Below, one piece after another: positions 43,077 through 53,696 of a stretch of 64,000 nucleotides of DNA. The stretch covers positions 1 to 64,000 of the forward strand of contig NZ_JACHFE010000008.1 of the NCBI RefSeq assembly GCF_014201735.1, read 5' to 3'. Below the pieces are notes generated by a model. That model did no database searches and was not told where the DNA came from. It was given only the letters and a program-made list of their open reading frames with translations. This stretch comes from Marinobacter oulmenensis. Its GTDB lineage: Bacteria > Pseudomonadota > Gammaproteobacteria > Pseudomonadales > Oleiphilaceae. Position 1 is the stretch's first letter. The number at the start of each line of letters is the position of its first letter. The position numbers and the translations under genes were made by a program.

Positions 43077-45449
43077 TTGGAAGATTACATTATCTGGTTT
43101 GACCACCTGGGAATGTCCGATGTTGACCGGGTCGGAGGCAAGAATGCTTCGCTCGGGGAAATGATCAGTAATCTCGCCAATGCAGGTGTCAGCGTTCCCG
43201 GCGGTTTCGCGACCACAGCACACGCGTATCGCGAGTTTCTGGCGACGGATGGTCTCAAGGACCGGATCGACGAAGCCCTGGAAGCCCTGGATGTAAACGA
43301 CGTAAACGAGTTGGCGCGGGTCGGTTCGCAGATCCGGCAGTGGATTGTCGATACACCCTTCCCGGATGTCCTGGACAACGCCCTGAAAGAGGCCTTCGGC
43401 AAACTCCAGGACGGCAATGACAACATGGCCGTGGCGGTACGTTCTTCGGCAACCGCCGAGGACCTTCCGGACGCTTCCTTTGCCGGTCAGCAGGAAACCT
43501 TCCTGAATGTGGTCGGCCTGCCTCAGGTACGCTACTCGGTCAAGGAGGTGTTTGCCTCCCTGTTCAATGACCGTGCGATTTCCTACCGCGTCCACCACGG
43601 TTTTGACCATAAAATGGTGGCCCTGTCTGCCGGCATCCAGAAGATGGTACGCAGTGAAACCGCGGCCAGCGGGGTCATGTTTACCCTGGACACCGAATCC
43701 GGTTTCCGGGATGTGGTGTTCATCACCGCTTCCTATGGCCTGGGTGAAACCGTGGTTCAGGGTGCTGTGAACCCGGATGAGTTTTATGTCCACAAGCCGA
43801 CGCTGGAGGCCGGTCGTCCGTCCGTGCTGCGTCGCAATCTGGGCAGCAAGGCCATCAAGATGGTCTACCATTCCGAACCGGGCGAAGGGCAGTATGTCGA
43901 AACCGTGAAGGTGGAGCAGGAGGACCGCAACCGCTTCTCCATCTCCGACGCGGAAGTGGAAGCTCTCGCCGAGCAGGCGATGATTATCGAAAAACATTAC
44001 GGCCGCCCGATGGATATCGAGTGGGCCAAAGACGGGGACGACGGCCGCATCTACATCGTTCAGGCCCGTCCGGAAACGGTGAAGAGCCGGGTCGGCGCCA
44101 ATGTCATGGAGCGTTACCTGCTCAAGGAAACCGGCAAGGTCCTGGTTGAGGGCCGCAGCATTGGCCACAAGATTGGCAGCGGCCCGGTACGCATCGTCAA
44201 TAGTATCAATGAAATGGATCGCGTACAGCCGGGCGATGTCCTGGTTACCGACATGACCGATCCGGACTGGGAGCCGGTGATGAAGCGGGCCTCGGCCATT
44301 GTCACCGACCGGGGCGGTCGCACCTGTCACGCCGCCATCATTGCCCGTGAGCTGGGTATTCCCGCCGTCGTGGGCTGCGGTGACGCCACCGAACTGCTCA
44401 AGGACGGTCAGGAAGTGACCGTGTCCTGTGCCGAAGGCGACACCGGCATGATCTACGAGGGCGCTCTGGATTTCGAGCTGTACGAAAACACCGTCGAATC
44501 CATGCCCGAAATCCCGTTCAAGATCATGATGAACGTGGGTAACCCGGATCGCGCCTTTGACTTCCAGGCCCTGCCCAACGAAGGGGTCGGGCTGGCCCGT
44601 CTGGAATTCATCATCAACCGCATGATCGGCGTCCACCCGAAGGCGCTGCTGAATTTTGACGGTCTGCCGAGGGACATCAAGCAAACGGTCGAGAAGCGGA
44701 TCTCCGGTTACTCCTCACCGGTGGATTTCTACGTCGACAAGCTGGTGGAGGGCATCTCCACCCTGGCGGCGGCGTTTGCACCGAAGAAAGTCATCGTCCG
44801 CCTCTCCGACTTCAAGTCCAACGAGTACGCCAACCTGATCGGCGGCACCCTGTACGAGCCGGATGAAGAAAACCCGATGCTCGGCTTCCGGGGCGCTTCC
44901 CGCTACATCTCTGACACCTTCCGGGACTGTTTCGAGCTCGAATGCCGGGCTCTGAAAAAAGTCCGTGACGAAATGGGCCTGAACAACGTTGAGGTGATGG
45001 TGCCGTTCGTGCGTACCGTGGGCGAGGCGGAGCAGGTTGTGGAGCTGCTGGCTGCCAACGGCCTGAAGCGCGGTGAGAATGGCCTGCGGGTGATCATGAT
45101 GTGCGAGCTGCCAGCCAATGCCCTGCTGGCAGATGAGTTCCTGCAGCACTTCGACGGTTTCTCCATCGGCTCCAACGACCTGACCCAGCTGACCCTGGGC
45201 CTTGATCGGGATTCCGGCATCATTGCCCACCTGTTTGACGAGCGGAACGACGCCGTCAAGGCGCTGCTCTCAAACGCCATTCAGGCCTGTCGCAAATCGG
45301 GTAAATACGTGGGCATCTGTGGCCAGGGCCCGTCGGATCACCCCGATCTTGCCAAGTGGCTGATGGATCAGGGTATTGATTCGGTTTCCCTGAACCCGGA
45401 CTCGGTTCTCGATACCTGGTTCTTCCTGGCCGGCGACAAGAACGACTGA
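43077..45449 (+). CDS. ppsA: Phosphoenolpyruvate synthase
   Basis: 790 residues from TTG 43077, chosen because AGGGAG lies 7 bases upstream and the product then aligns with E. coli PpsA (792 residues); an ATG at 43005 would add unrelated sequence. The order is ATP-grasp domain ([13 protein letters not shown] near the start), phosphohistidine domain with catalytic His418 in [14 protein letters not shown], and the C-terminal PEP-binding barrel with the GICGQGPSD cysteine. It makes PEP from pyruvate and ATP in gluconeogenesis. Confidence 0.97.
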   Translation: MEDYIIWFDHLGMSDVDRVGGKNASLGEMISNLANAGVSVPGGFATTAHAYREFLATDGLKDRIDEALEALDVNDVNELARVGSQIRQWIVDTPFPDVLDNALKEAFGKLQDGNDNMAVAVRSSATAEDLPDASFAGQQETFLNVVGLPQVRYSVKEVFASLFNDRAISYRVHHGFDHKMVALSAGIQKMVRSETAASGVMFTLDTESGFRDVVFITASYGLGETVVQGAVNPDEFYVHKPTLEAGRPSVLRRNLGSKAIKMVYHSEPGEGQYVETVKVEQEDRNRFSISDAEVEALAEQAMIIEKHYGRPMDIEWAKDGDDGRIYIVQARPETVKSRVGANVMERYLLKETGKVLVEGRSIGHKIGSGPVRIVNSINEMDRVQPGDVLVTDMTDPDWEPVMKRASAIVTDRGGRTCHAAIIARELGIPAVVGCGDATELLKDGQEVTVSCAEGDTGMIYEGALDFELYENTVESMPEIPFKIMMNVGNPDRAFDFQALPNEGVGLARLEFIINRMIGVHPKALLNFDGLPRDIKQTVEKRISGYSSPVDFYVDKLVEGISTLAAAFAPKKVIVRLSDFKSNEYANLIGGTLYEPDEENPMLGFRGASRYISDTFRDCFELECRALKKVRDEMGLNNVEVMVPFVRTVGEAEQVVELLAANGLKRGENGLRVIMMCELPANALLADEFLQHFDGFSIGSNDLTQLTLGLDRDSGIIAHLFDERNDAVKALLSNAIQACRKSGKYVGICGQGPSDHPDLAKWLMDQGIDSVSLNPDSVLDTWFFLAGDKND

Positions 45450-45480
45450 ATACCCAACCTTCAGGAGAGGAGAGCATAAC

Positions 45481-45960
45481 GTGAGCAAAATCATTACACC
45501 GGATCTGTGTGACGAGTTTCCGGACGTCAAGGTGGTGGAGCCCGGTTTCAACAACTACGGCGGCATCCGCCAGTTTGGTGGTGAGATCGTGACCGTGAAG
45601 TGCTTTGAAGACAACTCCGTGGTCAAGGAGCAGGTCGGCCAGCCAGGCAATGGCCGGGTGATGGTGGTCGATGGTGGTGCCTCAAAGCGCAATGCTCTGC
45701 TCGGTGACATGCTGGCTGAGAAGGCGGCAGAGAATGGCTGGGCCGGTCTTGTTATTTATGGCTGCATCCGGGATGTGGATGAGATCGGTCAGACCAACCT
45801 CGGCGTCCAGGCGCTGGGTACGGTGCCCCGCAAGACCGAGAAGCGTGGTATCGGTGACCTGAACGTACCGGTCACGTTTCATGGCGTGACTTTTCAGCCC
45901 GGGCACTACGTTTATGCCGACAACAATGGCATCATCGTGTCGGAAAAACCGCTGGTCTGA
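45481..45960 (+). CDS. rraA: Ribonuclease E activity regulator RraA
   Basis: 159 residues from GTG 45481, with an extended AGGAGAGGAG site upstream. The sequence follows E. coli RraA throughout: [32 protein letters not shown] (58-68), [17 protein letters not shown] and [14 protein letters not shown]. The trimeric protein binds RNase E and damps its activity; RNase E is encoded 3 kb downstream. It lies 31 bases after ppsA and may be partly co-transcribed. Homologous folds occur in HMG aldolases, but the match to RraA is close. Confidence 0.95.
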   Translation: MSKIITPDLCDEFPDVKVVEPGFNNYGGIRQFGGEIVTVKCFEDNSVVKEQVGQPGNGRVMVVDGGASKRNALLGDMLAEKAAENGWAGLVIYGCIRDVDEIGQTNLGVQALGTVPRKTEKRGIGDLNVPVTFHGVTFQPGHYVYADNNGIIVSEKPLV

Positions 45961-45986
45961 GTTCAGGCCAAAGGACGAAAACGAAA

Positions 45987-46016
45987 AAGGCGACTCGGTT
46001 GAGTCGCCTTTTTTAT
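45987..46016 (+). terminator. Intrinsic terminator after rraA
   Basis: AAAGGCGACTC / GAGTCGCCTTT arms with a short GGTT loop and T run; its 3' edge meets the end of the minus-strand PilZ gene, so it probably serves both. Confidence 0.9.
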
Positions 46017-46309
46017 TGGGCCAGTCGGGTGATGTTGACGCCCAGAAGGTAGCCGTCGTCCTGCTGCTGACAGCGCATCACCTCGCACTCGGTTTCCAGG
46101 GCCGCCACCTGGGCATCCGCCGAATCCATACGTGTGCTGAGCGTTGCACCCACCTCCATGGGGCGATCGACCAGTAATTGCATGCCGGTGGCGCTCAGGT
46201 CGATACAGGTGCCAGTAAAGGTTTCACCGCTGCTGTCGGTAATCTGGATGCCGGCGTTGACCTGCATCCGGTGAAAATCCCTCTTTTCCGAGTAATCCCG
46301 CATAAGCAT
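46013..46309 (-). CDS. PilZ-domain protein
   Basis: 98 residues, a single PilZ domain. The cyclic di-GMP site is present: RDFHR (about residues 10-14; R-x3-R) and DLSATG (about 38-43; D-x-S-x-x-G). ATG 46303 is an alternative start. It overlaps or abuts the stop of the SH3-domain gene upstream, so they share a transcript. Possible effector for cyclic di-GMP signals such as those from the GGDEF/EAL protein in this window. Confidence 0.9.
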   Translation of the reverse strand: MLMRDYSEKRDFHRMQVNAGIQITDSSGETFTGTCIDLSATGMQLLVDRPMEVGATLSTRMDSADAQVAALETECEVMRCQQQDDGYLLGVNITRLAQ

Positions 46310-46978
46310 TCACGCCCAATTGTCGGTTTTCCGGGTCGGCTTGAGCATGGGAATGATCAGGGCAAGTAACACACCACCCAGCACGAGGCCGGCGCCCAGC
46401 AGCATGAAGTCGGACTCCTTGCTGGCTTCCAGTCGCTCGTTTTCGGCCGTGAGCACCTCCAGATCGTTGCCAAGCCGCTGGTTTTCCTGAACCAGTTCCC
46501 GATTGCGCCGTTCCAGGTTCAGGGAGTCCGCCGCAACCTCCTTGATGCGCGTGAGCTCCTTCTGAAGCTCCTGGGCACGTGAAGAGAGGTTGTTTTCTGT
46601 ACTCTCAAGCGTATCACGTTCTTCGGTGACATTGGCCAGTTGTGTTTCCAGTTCGCTGATACGTTCCCTTGCCGACGACAGTTGCCGGCGGGCCTGCTGG
46701 AGCTGGTCGGCAGCGATGGGCTCGTTGCTCAGATACTGGCTGGCAACCCAGCCTTCGGTGCCCTTGGGCGTGCGCACCCGGCTGTAGTTCTCACCACTTT
46801 CAAGCAGTTCCAGTGCGGTTCCGCTGGGGAGCGCATTTTCCACGATCCGGTACTGGGTACCGGCGCCGGAGCGAACGGGCAGGTACAACTGGTCGTCTAC
46901 CCAGACGGTACGGGCCTGGGCCACGGAAAATGAGCTGATAATAAGCAGAGCGGCAAGTATCAGACGAAGTGGTGTCAC
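46310..46978 (-). CDS. SH3-domain envelope protein (TIGR04211 type)
   Basis: 222 residues: signal peptide (1-22, VAQA|RT), bacterial SH3 domain (24-87; LPVRSGAGTQYRIV...GWVASQYL), coiled coil (about 93-190) and a C-terminal membrane helix (194-212) with a basic tail. This matches the TIGR04211 family (E. coli YgiM), anchored in the inner membrane with SH3 in the periplasm. It abuts the PilZ gene. Confidence 0.92.
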   Translation of the reverse strand: MTPLRLILAALLIISSFSVAQARTVWVDDQLYLPVRSGAGTQYRIVENALPSGTALELLESGENYSRVRTPKGTEGWVASQYLSNEPIAADQLQQARRQLSSARERISELETQLANVTEERDTLESTENNLSSRAQELQKELTRIKEVAADSLNLERRNRELVQENQRLGNDLEVLTAENERLEASKESDFMLLGAGLVLGGVLLALIIPMLKPTRKTDNWA

Positions 46979-47105
46979 GGATTGCTTTCCTAGCGTCAGT
47001 TAGCGTTGATGAGTAAACGCAATAATTTTGTCACAGGCCGGCAGCCAGTCAAATGACCGGGGGTTACAATACGCTCATACTGCTGCCGACCTGTCGTGAG
47101 CGTGG

Positions 47106-47405
47106 TCAGGGCAGCACGACCTTGTAGGGCTTGACCACAACTGAGGCATACACGCCGGCTTCGACGTAGGGGTCTTCATCCGCCCATTGGCGGGCCTGTT
47201 CCAGGGAGTCAAACTCGGCGATAACCAGGCTGCCGGTAAAGCCTGCCTCGCCGGGGTCGGGGGAGTCGATGGCCGGGTTGGGGCCGGCAACCATCAGGCG
47301 TCCATCGGCTTTCAGTGCTTCAAGCCGGGCCAGGTGGGCCGGGCGGGCCTGTTTGCGCAGGGGCAGGCTGTCGGTGACATCTTCACTGATAATGGCGTAG
47401 TACAT
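47106..47405 (-). CDS. YciI-family protein
   Basis: 99 residues from ATG 47405, supported by GGGAGAGA upstream; an earlier start at 47441 is less likely. [10 protein letters not shown], the [22 protein letters not shown] stretch and DPYVEAGVY are the marks of the YciI fold, a small dimeric alpha/beta barrel with a conserved His-Asp pair. Function is uncertain. Divergent from the PHP gene. Confidence 0.9.
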   Translation of the reverse strand: MYYAIISEDVTDSLPLRKQARPAHLARLEALKADGRLMVAGPNPAIDSPDPGEAGFTGSLVIAEFDSLEQARQWADEDPYVEAGVYASVVVKPYKVVLP

Positions 47406-47479
47406 ATTCTCTCCCGAGAGCTGGGGGACCGTCGCCAACACTGGTAGACTGGCCCCGAATGTTCATTTCCGGATAGCCC

Positions 47480-48346
47480 GTGACTATACCTCAAGACCCC
47501 CAGACCTGCATTGACCTGCATTGCCACAGTACGGCTTCGGATGGCGCCCTGTCACCCGAGGAACTGGTGGCTCGCGCTTCGGCCCAGGGAGTCACCCATC
47601 TGGCTCTGACCGACCATGACACCATCGCCGGCCTCAGCGCGGCAAAGCTGGCCGCCAGCGACGAAGGCATGGAACTGATCAACGGTATCGAGCTGTCATG
47701 TGTGTGGCGTAGCCACACTATCCACGTGGTGGGTCTGGATTTTGATGAGCGTCAGGAGGCCTTCCGCGCGGCGCTTGCACGGCAGAATGATAACCGCTGG
47801 CAGCGTGCCCGTCTGATTGCCGACAAGCTCGCCAAGCTGAACGTGCCCGACCTGCTGGACCGGGCGACGGCTTTCGCAGGTGGAGACGTGCCCGGTCGGC
47901 CTCATTTTGCCAGCGTGCTGGTGGAAGCAGAGGTTGTGCCCAGGCCCGCTCACGCCTTCAAGCGTTACCTGGGGACTGGCAAGCCGGGGGACGTCAAAGC
48001 CTGCTGGCCGGAGCTGGCAGAGGTGGTGGAGTGGATCGTCCAGGCGGGGGGCATTGCGGTTCTGGCTCACCCGAGAAAGTACCGGTTAACGGCGACCAAG
48101 CTCAGGGAGTTGGTAAAGGACTTCCAGGCTGTCGGTGGCCAGGGTATCGAGGTGTCGGTGTCCGGCCAGTCCAGTGGTGATCTGGGCTTTGTCGCGGAAC
48201 TTGCGCGCAGGCAGGGACTTTGGGCATCCCAGGGCAGTGATTTCCACTTTCCCGGCGCTCCGTGGTGTGAGCTGGGGCGTATCATGAAAATGCCAGACGG
48301 GCTGGAGCCCGTCTGGCAGCATTTCCGTGAGCCTGTTCCGGCCTGA
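47480..48346 (+). CDS. rnm: PHP-domain 5'-3' exoribonuclease (RNase AM, YciV-like)
   Basis: 288 residues from GTG 47480. Metal-binding PHP motifs are complete: DLHCHST (12-18), LTDHDT, GIELS, RPHFA, VLAHP and GSDFH. Enzymes of this family trim 5' ends of 5S, 16S and 23S rRNA and hydrolyse pAp-like ends. The 74-base gap to the divergent YciI gene must hold both promoters. The gene is convergent with the UPF0149 gene. Confidence 0.9.
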   Translation: MTIPQDPQTCIDLHCHSTASDGALSPEELVARASAQGVTHLALTDHDTIAGLSAAKLAASDEGMELINGIELSCVWRSHTIHVVGLDFDERQEAFRAALARQNDNRWQRARLIADKLAKLNVPDLLDRATAFAGGDVPGRPHFASVLVEAEVVPRPAHAFKRYLGTGKPGDVKACWPELAEVVEWIVQAGGIAVLAHPRKYRLTATKLRELVKDFQAVGGQGIEVSVSGQSSGDLGFVAELARRQGLWASQGSDFHFPGAPWCELGRIMKMPDGLEPVWQHFREPVPA

Positions 48347-48347
48347 T

Positions 48348-48893
48348 TTACTCGGGCGCGTGGAACAGCAGGTAGAGGTCCGTGAGCGAGTCCGGAATGG
48401 TGTCGGCCATCCGTGCTGACAGCTTCTCGTTATTGCGGGCCTTTTGGAAATCCTCGTCATCGAAGAGCCCGGAGAGGGTCAGCATCGGGACCATCAGGTC
48501 GGCGACGTCCTCTTCGCTGGATGCGGCGACCAGCCAGGCTTCCTCATGTTCCAGGAAGGTATCGACAAACCCGGCGCACCAGTTTTCCAGGGCGTTCATG
48601 GGGTCACCGTCTTCTGGCTCTGGCAGTTCCAGTGGTTGCCCCATATCCAGGGCGTGGGCCATATCCCGGGACAACTCACTGACGCAGTGAGTGAAGATCT
48701 CCGGGACGCCGGCTTCCGGTACCGAATCGCTGCCGGTGGCCAGACGGAAGAGGTCTTCCGTCTCCACCCTGACCGGTCCAATCACGCTGGCGCAAACCAC
48801 GCCGTGGAATCCGAAGAAATCCAGGGCGTGATCCCCCCAAGGTTCGGCAAACAGAATGTCTTCGAGTGCCTCTATGTCCCGGTTGCTCAACAT
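48348..48893 (-). CDS. UPF0149 (YgfB/YecA) family protein
   Basis: 181 residues, acidic and helical, beginning MLSNRDIEALEDILF with the ALDFFGFHGVVCA segment and a conserved W-C-AGF (NWCAGFVDTF, about residues 103-112). These mark the YgfB/YecA fold without the SEC-C zinc tail. It starts 2 bases after the RNase E stop and is probably translated from the same message. Function unknown. Confidence 0.85.
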   Translation of the reverse strand: MLSNRDIEALEDILFAEPWGDHALDFFGFHGVVCASVIGPVRVETEDLFRLATGSDSVPEAGVPEIFTHCVSELSRDMAHALDMGQPLELPEPEDGDPMNALENWCAGFVDTFLEHEEAWLVAASSEEDVADLMVPMLTLSGLFDDEDFQKARNNEKLSARMADTIPDSLTDLYLLFHAPE

Positions 48894-48895
48894 GA

Positions 48896-51800
48896 TCAGT
48901 TGTCCTCTGCCTTTTTGGCCTGTTCCGCAGCACGCTGGCGCTTGCGGACTTCCCGGGGATCATTGTAAGCCCGGCCCGGAGTGACCGGAACCTCGGGTTC
49001 CGCTGACTGAGCGGGTTCCGCCGCCGGCTTGTCCTCTTTCTTTTCCCCGGCAGTCTGCTTGGGTTTTTCGGCCACTTTTGCAGGCTCTGGCGCAGACGTC
49101 GACTCGGCGTTGTCAGATGCCTCCGCGGGCTTTTCCGGCTCAGCTTTGGGTGCCTGGGCAGGCTCCGGCGATTTCTCCGGCTCCGGCTTCTGCTCGCTTT
49201 TACCGGTTTCTTCCGGCTTGCTGTCACTGGCCGGCTTCGACTTGGGCGCTGGCGCTTCAGCGGCTTTTGCCTCGGTCCGGGCCTCCTTGGGGGCGTCTGA
49301 CGGGGCTTCCTTCGGCTGCTGAGCTGCCGGTTTCCCGGCTTTGTTTTCCTCTGCAGACTTGCCGCTTTCGTCAGTCGCAGCTGGCGTTGGCTGGGACGGT
49401 TCTGCCTTTGCAGGTTTTTCCTCAGCAGGTTGGGCCTGGGCCGCCTTGTCGCCAGTCTTGTCGGACGCCTTGGTGTCCGCCTCTGTACGAGCTTCGGCCT
49501 GGCTATTGTCTTCCTGCTTGGGCCTGGTTTCCTGTTTCGGTTTGTCGTCCTGTCCGGGCTTGCTTTCAGCCTGAGGCTTGTCGTCGCTTTTCGGCTTGTC
49601 AGCGGCTTTGGCCTGCTCGTCCGCTTTTGCCGGAGCCCCGTTGCTGGCGTTGTCCGCCTGCTTGGGCTTGCGTTTGCGGCCATTGCTCCTGGGCTGTTCG
49701 TCGGCAGGCTTGGCTTCCGTGTTTTTGTCGCCGTTGTCCTTCACCGCTTCCGGTTGGGTGTCTTTCTGGTGCTTGTCTGCACGCTGGGACTTGCGGGCCG
49801 CCGGCGTGGAGGACGGCGTTTCTGACGGAGAACCATCGCGGTTGCGCTGACGCCGGGGCTTGCGGTTCTTGTCGTCGCCGCTGCCCTGTTTGTCGTTGCC
49901 GGATTTCTGGTCATTACCGGACTTCTGGTTGTCCTGCTGACCACGATTGTCCTTCTGGTCTTTCTGTTGTTCTTTCTGGTTCTGGTCCTTCTGGGGACGG
50001 CTTTTCCCCTGACCACGGCTCTGGCCGCCTTTGCGGTTGTCGGAACGATCGTCATTGCCCTTGTTATCGCCAGATTTGTTCTGGGGTTTCTGGCGATTCT
50101 GGTTGTTCTGATCGTTGTTCTTGCCACCGCTGCGGTTGCTGTTGCGGCCGCGGTTGTCATCGTTGCGGTTCTGGTTCTGTTGGCCGCCCTGACGGCGATC
50201 GTTGCCGCTGCGGTTGTTGTTGCCGCCGGAGCGCTGATCATCCCTTGCTACCCGGGATTTGCGGCGATCCTGCCGGGCCTCGTTGCGGCGGTCACCGCTG
50301 CGTTGACGGTCTCTGGCCGTGGCGGAGTCTTCTTCCTGCTCGTCAGCACTGAAGAAGCCGGCAATCTTCTTGCCAAGGCGGGCAAACAGGCCTTCCTCGC
50401 TGTCGGTAGTGCTGGCGGCTTTTTCGGTCGGGGCCGGGGCCGGGGCGGCCGGGCGGATGGCCTTGACGGCGGCCTGCTCACGTACCGGCTTTTCCGGGCT
50501 GGTGATCTCGGTGCTGATTTCCTCTTCCCGCTCGTTGTACTCCTGGGCCACCTGATGGCTGGAGATATGCTCAGGACTGGTTTCATCCTGACGCAGGCGG
50601 AGAATTTCAAAGTGGGGCGTTTCCATGTGCGGCACGGGCACGACCACCACCGCCACTTCCTGGCGTTTTTCGATGTCGGCCAGCTGCTTGCGCTTTTCGT
50701 TCAGCAGGAACGTGGCAACGGAGACGGGAACCACCGCCCTGACTTCTGCGGTTTTCTCCTTGGACGATTCCTCGTAGATCAGGCGCATGATGGACAGCGC
50801 CAGGGATTCGATACCCCGGATGGTGCCCTGGCCTTCACAGCGTGGGCAGGCCTCGCTGCGGGTCTCGCCCAGGGAAGGGCGCAGGCGCTGACGGGACATT
50901 TCGAGCAGGCCGAAACGTGAAATCTTGCCGACCTGAACTCGGGCACGGTCCAGTTCCAGCGCTTCGCGCATTTTCTGTTCCACTTCGCGCTGGTGCTTGG
51001 CCGGAGTCATATCGATGAAGTCGATAACAATCAGACCGCCCATGTCACGCAGGCGCAGCTGGCGGGCGATTTCCTCGGCCGCTTCCAGGTTGGTCTGGAG
51101 CGCGGTTTCCTCGATGTCCTGACCTTTGGTGGCGCGGGAAGAGTTGATATCAATAGACACCAGGGCTTCGGTGGGGTCGATGACGATGGAACCACCGGAG
51201 GGCAGTTTGACGTCCCGCTGGAAAGCGGTCTCGATCTGGCCTTCGATCTGGTAACGGCTGAACAGGGGGATTTCGTCCTTGTACAGCTTGATCTTGTTTT
51301 CAAACGTGGGCATGACCGCCCGAACGAAGCTCAGTACGTCTTCGTACACGGTTTCCGAATCAATCAGGACCTCGCCGATATCCTGGCGAAGGTAGTCGCG
51401 TACCGCGCGGATGATGACGTTGCTTTCCTGGTGAATCAGGAACGGTGCCTTGCGGTCCTTGGCGGCCTGGCTGATGGCTTCCCAGAACTGGACCAGGTAA
51501 TCCAGGTCCCACTGCAGCTCTTCACTGTTGCGGCCGATACCGGCGGTGCGCACGATAATGCCCATGCCCTTGGGTGCGTGGACATCACTCATGGCGTCTT
51601 TGAGCTGGGCTCTTTCGTCGCCTTCAATGCGACGGGAAATACCGCCGGCCCGGGGGTTGTTGGGCATCAGCACCAGATAGCGGCCGGCCAGGGAAATGAA
51701 GGTGGTCAGGGCGGCGCCCTTGTTGCCACGTTCTTCCTTGTCGACCTGGATGATGACTTCCTGACCTTCGGAAATCACATCCTTGATGTTGATTTTGCCT

Positions 51801-52057
51801 TCGATCTGGCCGGGGGATTTGCTGAAGTACTCCTTGGAGATTTCCTTGAGCGGCAGAAAGCCATGGCGCTCGGCGCCGAAATCAACAAAAGCGGCCTCAA
51901 GGCTGGGCTCTACGCGGGTAATGCGGCCTTTATAGATGTTGGCTTTCTTTTGTTCACGGCTGCTGGATTCAATGTCCAGATCAAACAGTTTTTGGCCGTC
52001 TACCAGGGCTACGCGCAACTCTTCGGGATGAGTTGCATTGATCAGCATTCTTTTCAT
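48896..52057 (-). CDS. rne: Ribonuclease E
   Basis: 1053 residues, the size of E. coli RNase E. The N-terminal half is catalytic: S1 domain (about 39-119), 5' sensor/RNase H part, and DNase I-like part with catalytic D303 ([10 protein letters not shown]) and D346 (VIDFIDM), at the same numbers as E. coli. The Zn-link CPRC is at C404/C407. From about residue 530 the chain is disordered: an Arg/Asn/Gln-rich RNA-binding stretch (600-800), then a Glu/Lys/Pro/Ala-rich tail, ending in [13 protein letters not shown]. It initiates mRNA decay and rRNA/tRNA processing and scaffolds the degradosome. Confidence 0.97.
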   Translation of the reverse strand: MKRMLINATHPEELRVALVDGQKLFDLDIESSSREQKKANIYKGRITRVEPSLEAAFVDFGAERHGFLPLKEISKEYFSKSPGQIEGKINIKDVISEGQEVIIQVDKEERGNKGAALTTFISLAGRYLVLMPNNPRAGGISRRIEGDERAQLKDAMSDVHAPKGMGIIVRTAGIGRNSEELQWDLDYLVQFWEAISQAAKDRKAPFLIHQESNVIIRAVRDYLRQDIGEVLIDSETVYEDVLSFVRAVMPTFENKIKLYKDEIPLFSRYQIEGQIETAFQRDVKLPSGGSIVIDPTEALVSIDINSSRATKGQDIEETALQTNLEAAEEIARQLRLRDMGGLIVIDFIDMTPAKHQREVEQKMREALELDRARVQVGKISRFGLLEMSRQRLRPSLGETRSEACPRCEGQGTIRGIESLALSIMRLIYEESSKEKTAEVRAVVPVSVATFLLNEKRKQLADIEKRQEVAVVVVPVPHMETPHFEILRLRQDETSPEHISSHQVAQEYNEREEEISTEITSPEKPVREQAAVKAIRPAAPAPAPTEKAASTTDSEEGLFARLGKKIAGFFSADEQEEDSATARDRQRSGDRRNEARQDRRKSRVARDDQRSGGNNNRSGNDRRQGGQQNQNRNDDNRGRNSNRSGGKNNDQNNQNRQKPQNKSGDNKGNDDRSDNRKGGQSRGQGKSRPQKDQNQKEQQKDQKDNRGQQDNQKSGNDQKSGNDKQGSGDDKNRKPRRQRNRDGSPSETPSSTPAARKSQRADKHQKDTQPEAVKDNGDKNTEAKPADEQPRSNGRKRKPKQADNASNGAPAKADEQAKAADKPKSDDKPQAESKPGQDDKPKQETRPKQEDNSQAEARTEADTKASDKTGDKAAQAQPAEEKPAKAEPSQPTPAATDESGKSAEENKAGKPAAQQPKEAPSDAPKEARTEAKAAEAPAPKSKPASDSKPEETGKSEQKPEPEKSPEPAQAPKAEPEKPAEASDNAESTSAPEPAKVAEKPKQTAGEKKEDKPAAEPAQSAEPEVPVTPGRAYNDPREVRKRQRAAEQAKKAEDN

Positions 52058-52634
52058 GGAAAGAGCAGGTTCCTGTCGTCTGTTAAGTGACAGAAAACCG
52101 GGGGTGTTCGCATCAGCGAAGCAGGATGTGCGTGCCGCTGGCGCTGTTCAGGTTGAACGGCCGGCGACCGGTTGGATCAGATCCTTGTGGGGTTTGATCC
52201 GGTATGTCTCGGGTCACCACTGACGCGCCGCTTGCCCGTAGGCAGCGAGGGGTTGTTCAGAGTGAATGTCCGTTGACGCATAATATCCACTTCAGGTTCA
52301 CACAAAGGCCTGGGTCTCACGTCATATTGGTAAGCTGGACGGCCCGGCTCTGCGTGGCAATGATTCTTCGCGATGTCGCCCGACGGTTTTCCGGTCGGTT
52401 GTTTTCTGCTTCCTGTCCGGCGCCGCGTCATGGCGGTCCAGGCCGGTCCGGGAAGTCTCTCTCGCCGCGTCCGGTAAAGATGGGGCGGCGGCGTTCAAAC
52501 TCTGGATCAGTGTCGGTATACTGCTGCCGCTCCGGCTTCTGACCAGAGAACATCAGGCCGTAGACAAACGGCAGAGCACGCCGGAATATAACAGTTAGGG
52601 CGTTCCCGAACAATACCTCGACACAAGGTTTCCG
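52058..52634. other. 577-bp divergent leader region of rne and rluC
   Basis: No open frame with coding character is seen. The rne side is expected to hold a long 5' untranslated leader, as in E. coli, where the leader mediates autoregulation; the sequence itself is not compared here. On the rluC side a promoter is seen at 52494-52522. An AT-rich patch near 52,278-52,290 on the rne strand could be a -10. Confidence 0.55.
52494..52522 (+). promoter_or_regulatory. Candidate promoter of rluC
   Basis: TTCAAA and TATACT separated by 17 bases, 113 bases upstream of the rluC ATG. Confidence 0.5.
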
Positions 52635-53696
52635 ATGTCCCGCAGATCCTCTCCGCGAAACAAGTCTCAGCGCCCGGGCCCGAAGGGGCGCCGAAGGGCA
52701 CCAGAGAAAGCGCCTGACCGGTCACCGGCACCGGAGGACGTCGAGCGTCAGGCCCGGGTCCAGTGGGCAACGGTGGATGATGACATGGCCGGCCAGCGTC
52801 TGGACAACTTTCTGCTGGCGCGGCTGCGGGGTGTTCCCAAGAGCATGGTTTACCGGATTGTCCGAAAGGGCGAAGTCCGCGTGAACAAGGGGCGCGTAAA
52901 ACCGGATACCCGGCTCAGTGCCGGCGACGTGGTCCGTATTCCGCCGGTGGTGCAGAAACAGAAGCCGGAACAGCCGAAGCCCGGGGATCGGGTGCAGGCG
53001 GTGATGGAAGCGGCCATTGTGTTCGAGAATGACGACCTGCTGGTGGTGAACAAGCCCTCCGGGATTGCCGTCCATGGCGGCAGCGGCCTGAGTTTCGGGT
53101 TGATCGAGGTGTTGCGTGCTTCCCGTCCGGAAGCCCGTTTTCTGGAGTTGGTTCATCGCCTGGACCGGGATACGTCCGGACTGGTGATGGTGGCCAGAAA
53201 GCGCTCGGCCCTGAGGTTTCTCCAGGACGAGTTGCGTCAGAAACGGATTCGTAAACATTACCATGCGCTGGTTGCGGGAAGTTGGTCGTCCGCCTGTGAC
53301 CGGGTTGATGAGCCCCTGCTGCGGTTTCAGATGCCCAATGGGGAGCGCCGGGTTCGGGTGAGTGACGAAGGCAAGCCTTCCCTGACGCTGTTCCGTTGTC
53401 TGAAGCGGTATCAGGGCTACAGCCTGGTGGAAGCATCACCGGTCACTGGTCGGACCCATCAGATCCGTGTCCATGCTACCTGGGCCGGGCATCCGATTGC
53501 GGGCGATGACAAATATATGGACGATGCCAGCCTCAAGGCATTCCGCTCGGCTGGTGGGCAGCGGCTGATGTTGCACGCCCGCGCCCTGGAGTTTCGCCTG
53601 CCGGGGTCCGGTGAGGTCCGTCAGTTTGAAGCACCCTATGACGATGCCTTCGCCGGTTTTCTGAAAAGTCTGATGCCCGTGGAGGGCGCTGAATGA
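52635..53696 (+). CDS. rluC: 23S rRNA pseudouridine synthase RluC
   Basis: 353 residues. An N-terminal basic extension is followed by an S4 domain (about 50-105; QRLDNFLLARL) and the RluA-type catalytic domain with HRLDRDTSG (about 175-183; catalytic Asp) and TGRTHQIRVH. It modifies uridines in 23S rRNA. The position opposite rne is the same as in E. coli. The stop overlaps the HAD gene by 4 bases. Confidence 0.94.
   Translation: MSRRSSPRNKSQRPGPKGRRRAPEKAPDRSPAPEDVERQARVQWATVDDDMAGQRLDNFLLARLRGVPKSMVYRIVRKGEVRVNKGRVKPDTRLSAGDVVRIPPVVQKQKPEQPKPGDRVQAVMEAAIVFENDDLLVVNKPSGIAVHGGSGLSFGLIEVLRASRPEARFLELVHRLDRDTSGLVMVARKRSALRFLQDELRQKRIRKHYHALVAGSWSSACDRVDEPLLRFQMPNGERRVRVSDEGKPSLTLFRCLKRYQGYSLVEASPVTGRTHQIRVHATWAGHPIAGDDKYMDDASLKAFRSAGGQRLMLHARALEFRLPGSGEVRQFEAPYDDAFAGFLKSLMPVEGAE

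Noticed and set aside
43023..44684. A 553-codon open frame on the minus strand opposite ppsA
   Set aside because: ppsA matches E. coli PpsA along its whole length; the antisense product has no family resemblance.
49078..50352. A 424-codon + strand frame opposite the RNase E tail
   Set aside because: It mirrors the low-complexity Lys/Pro/Ala-coding tail of rne and is Cys/Arg/Ser-rich without domain character.
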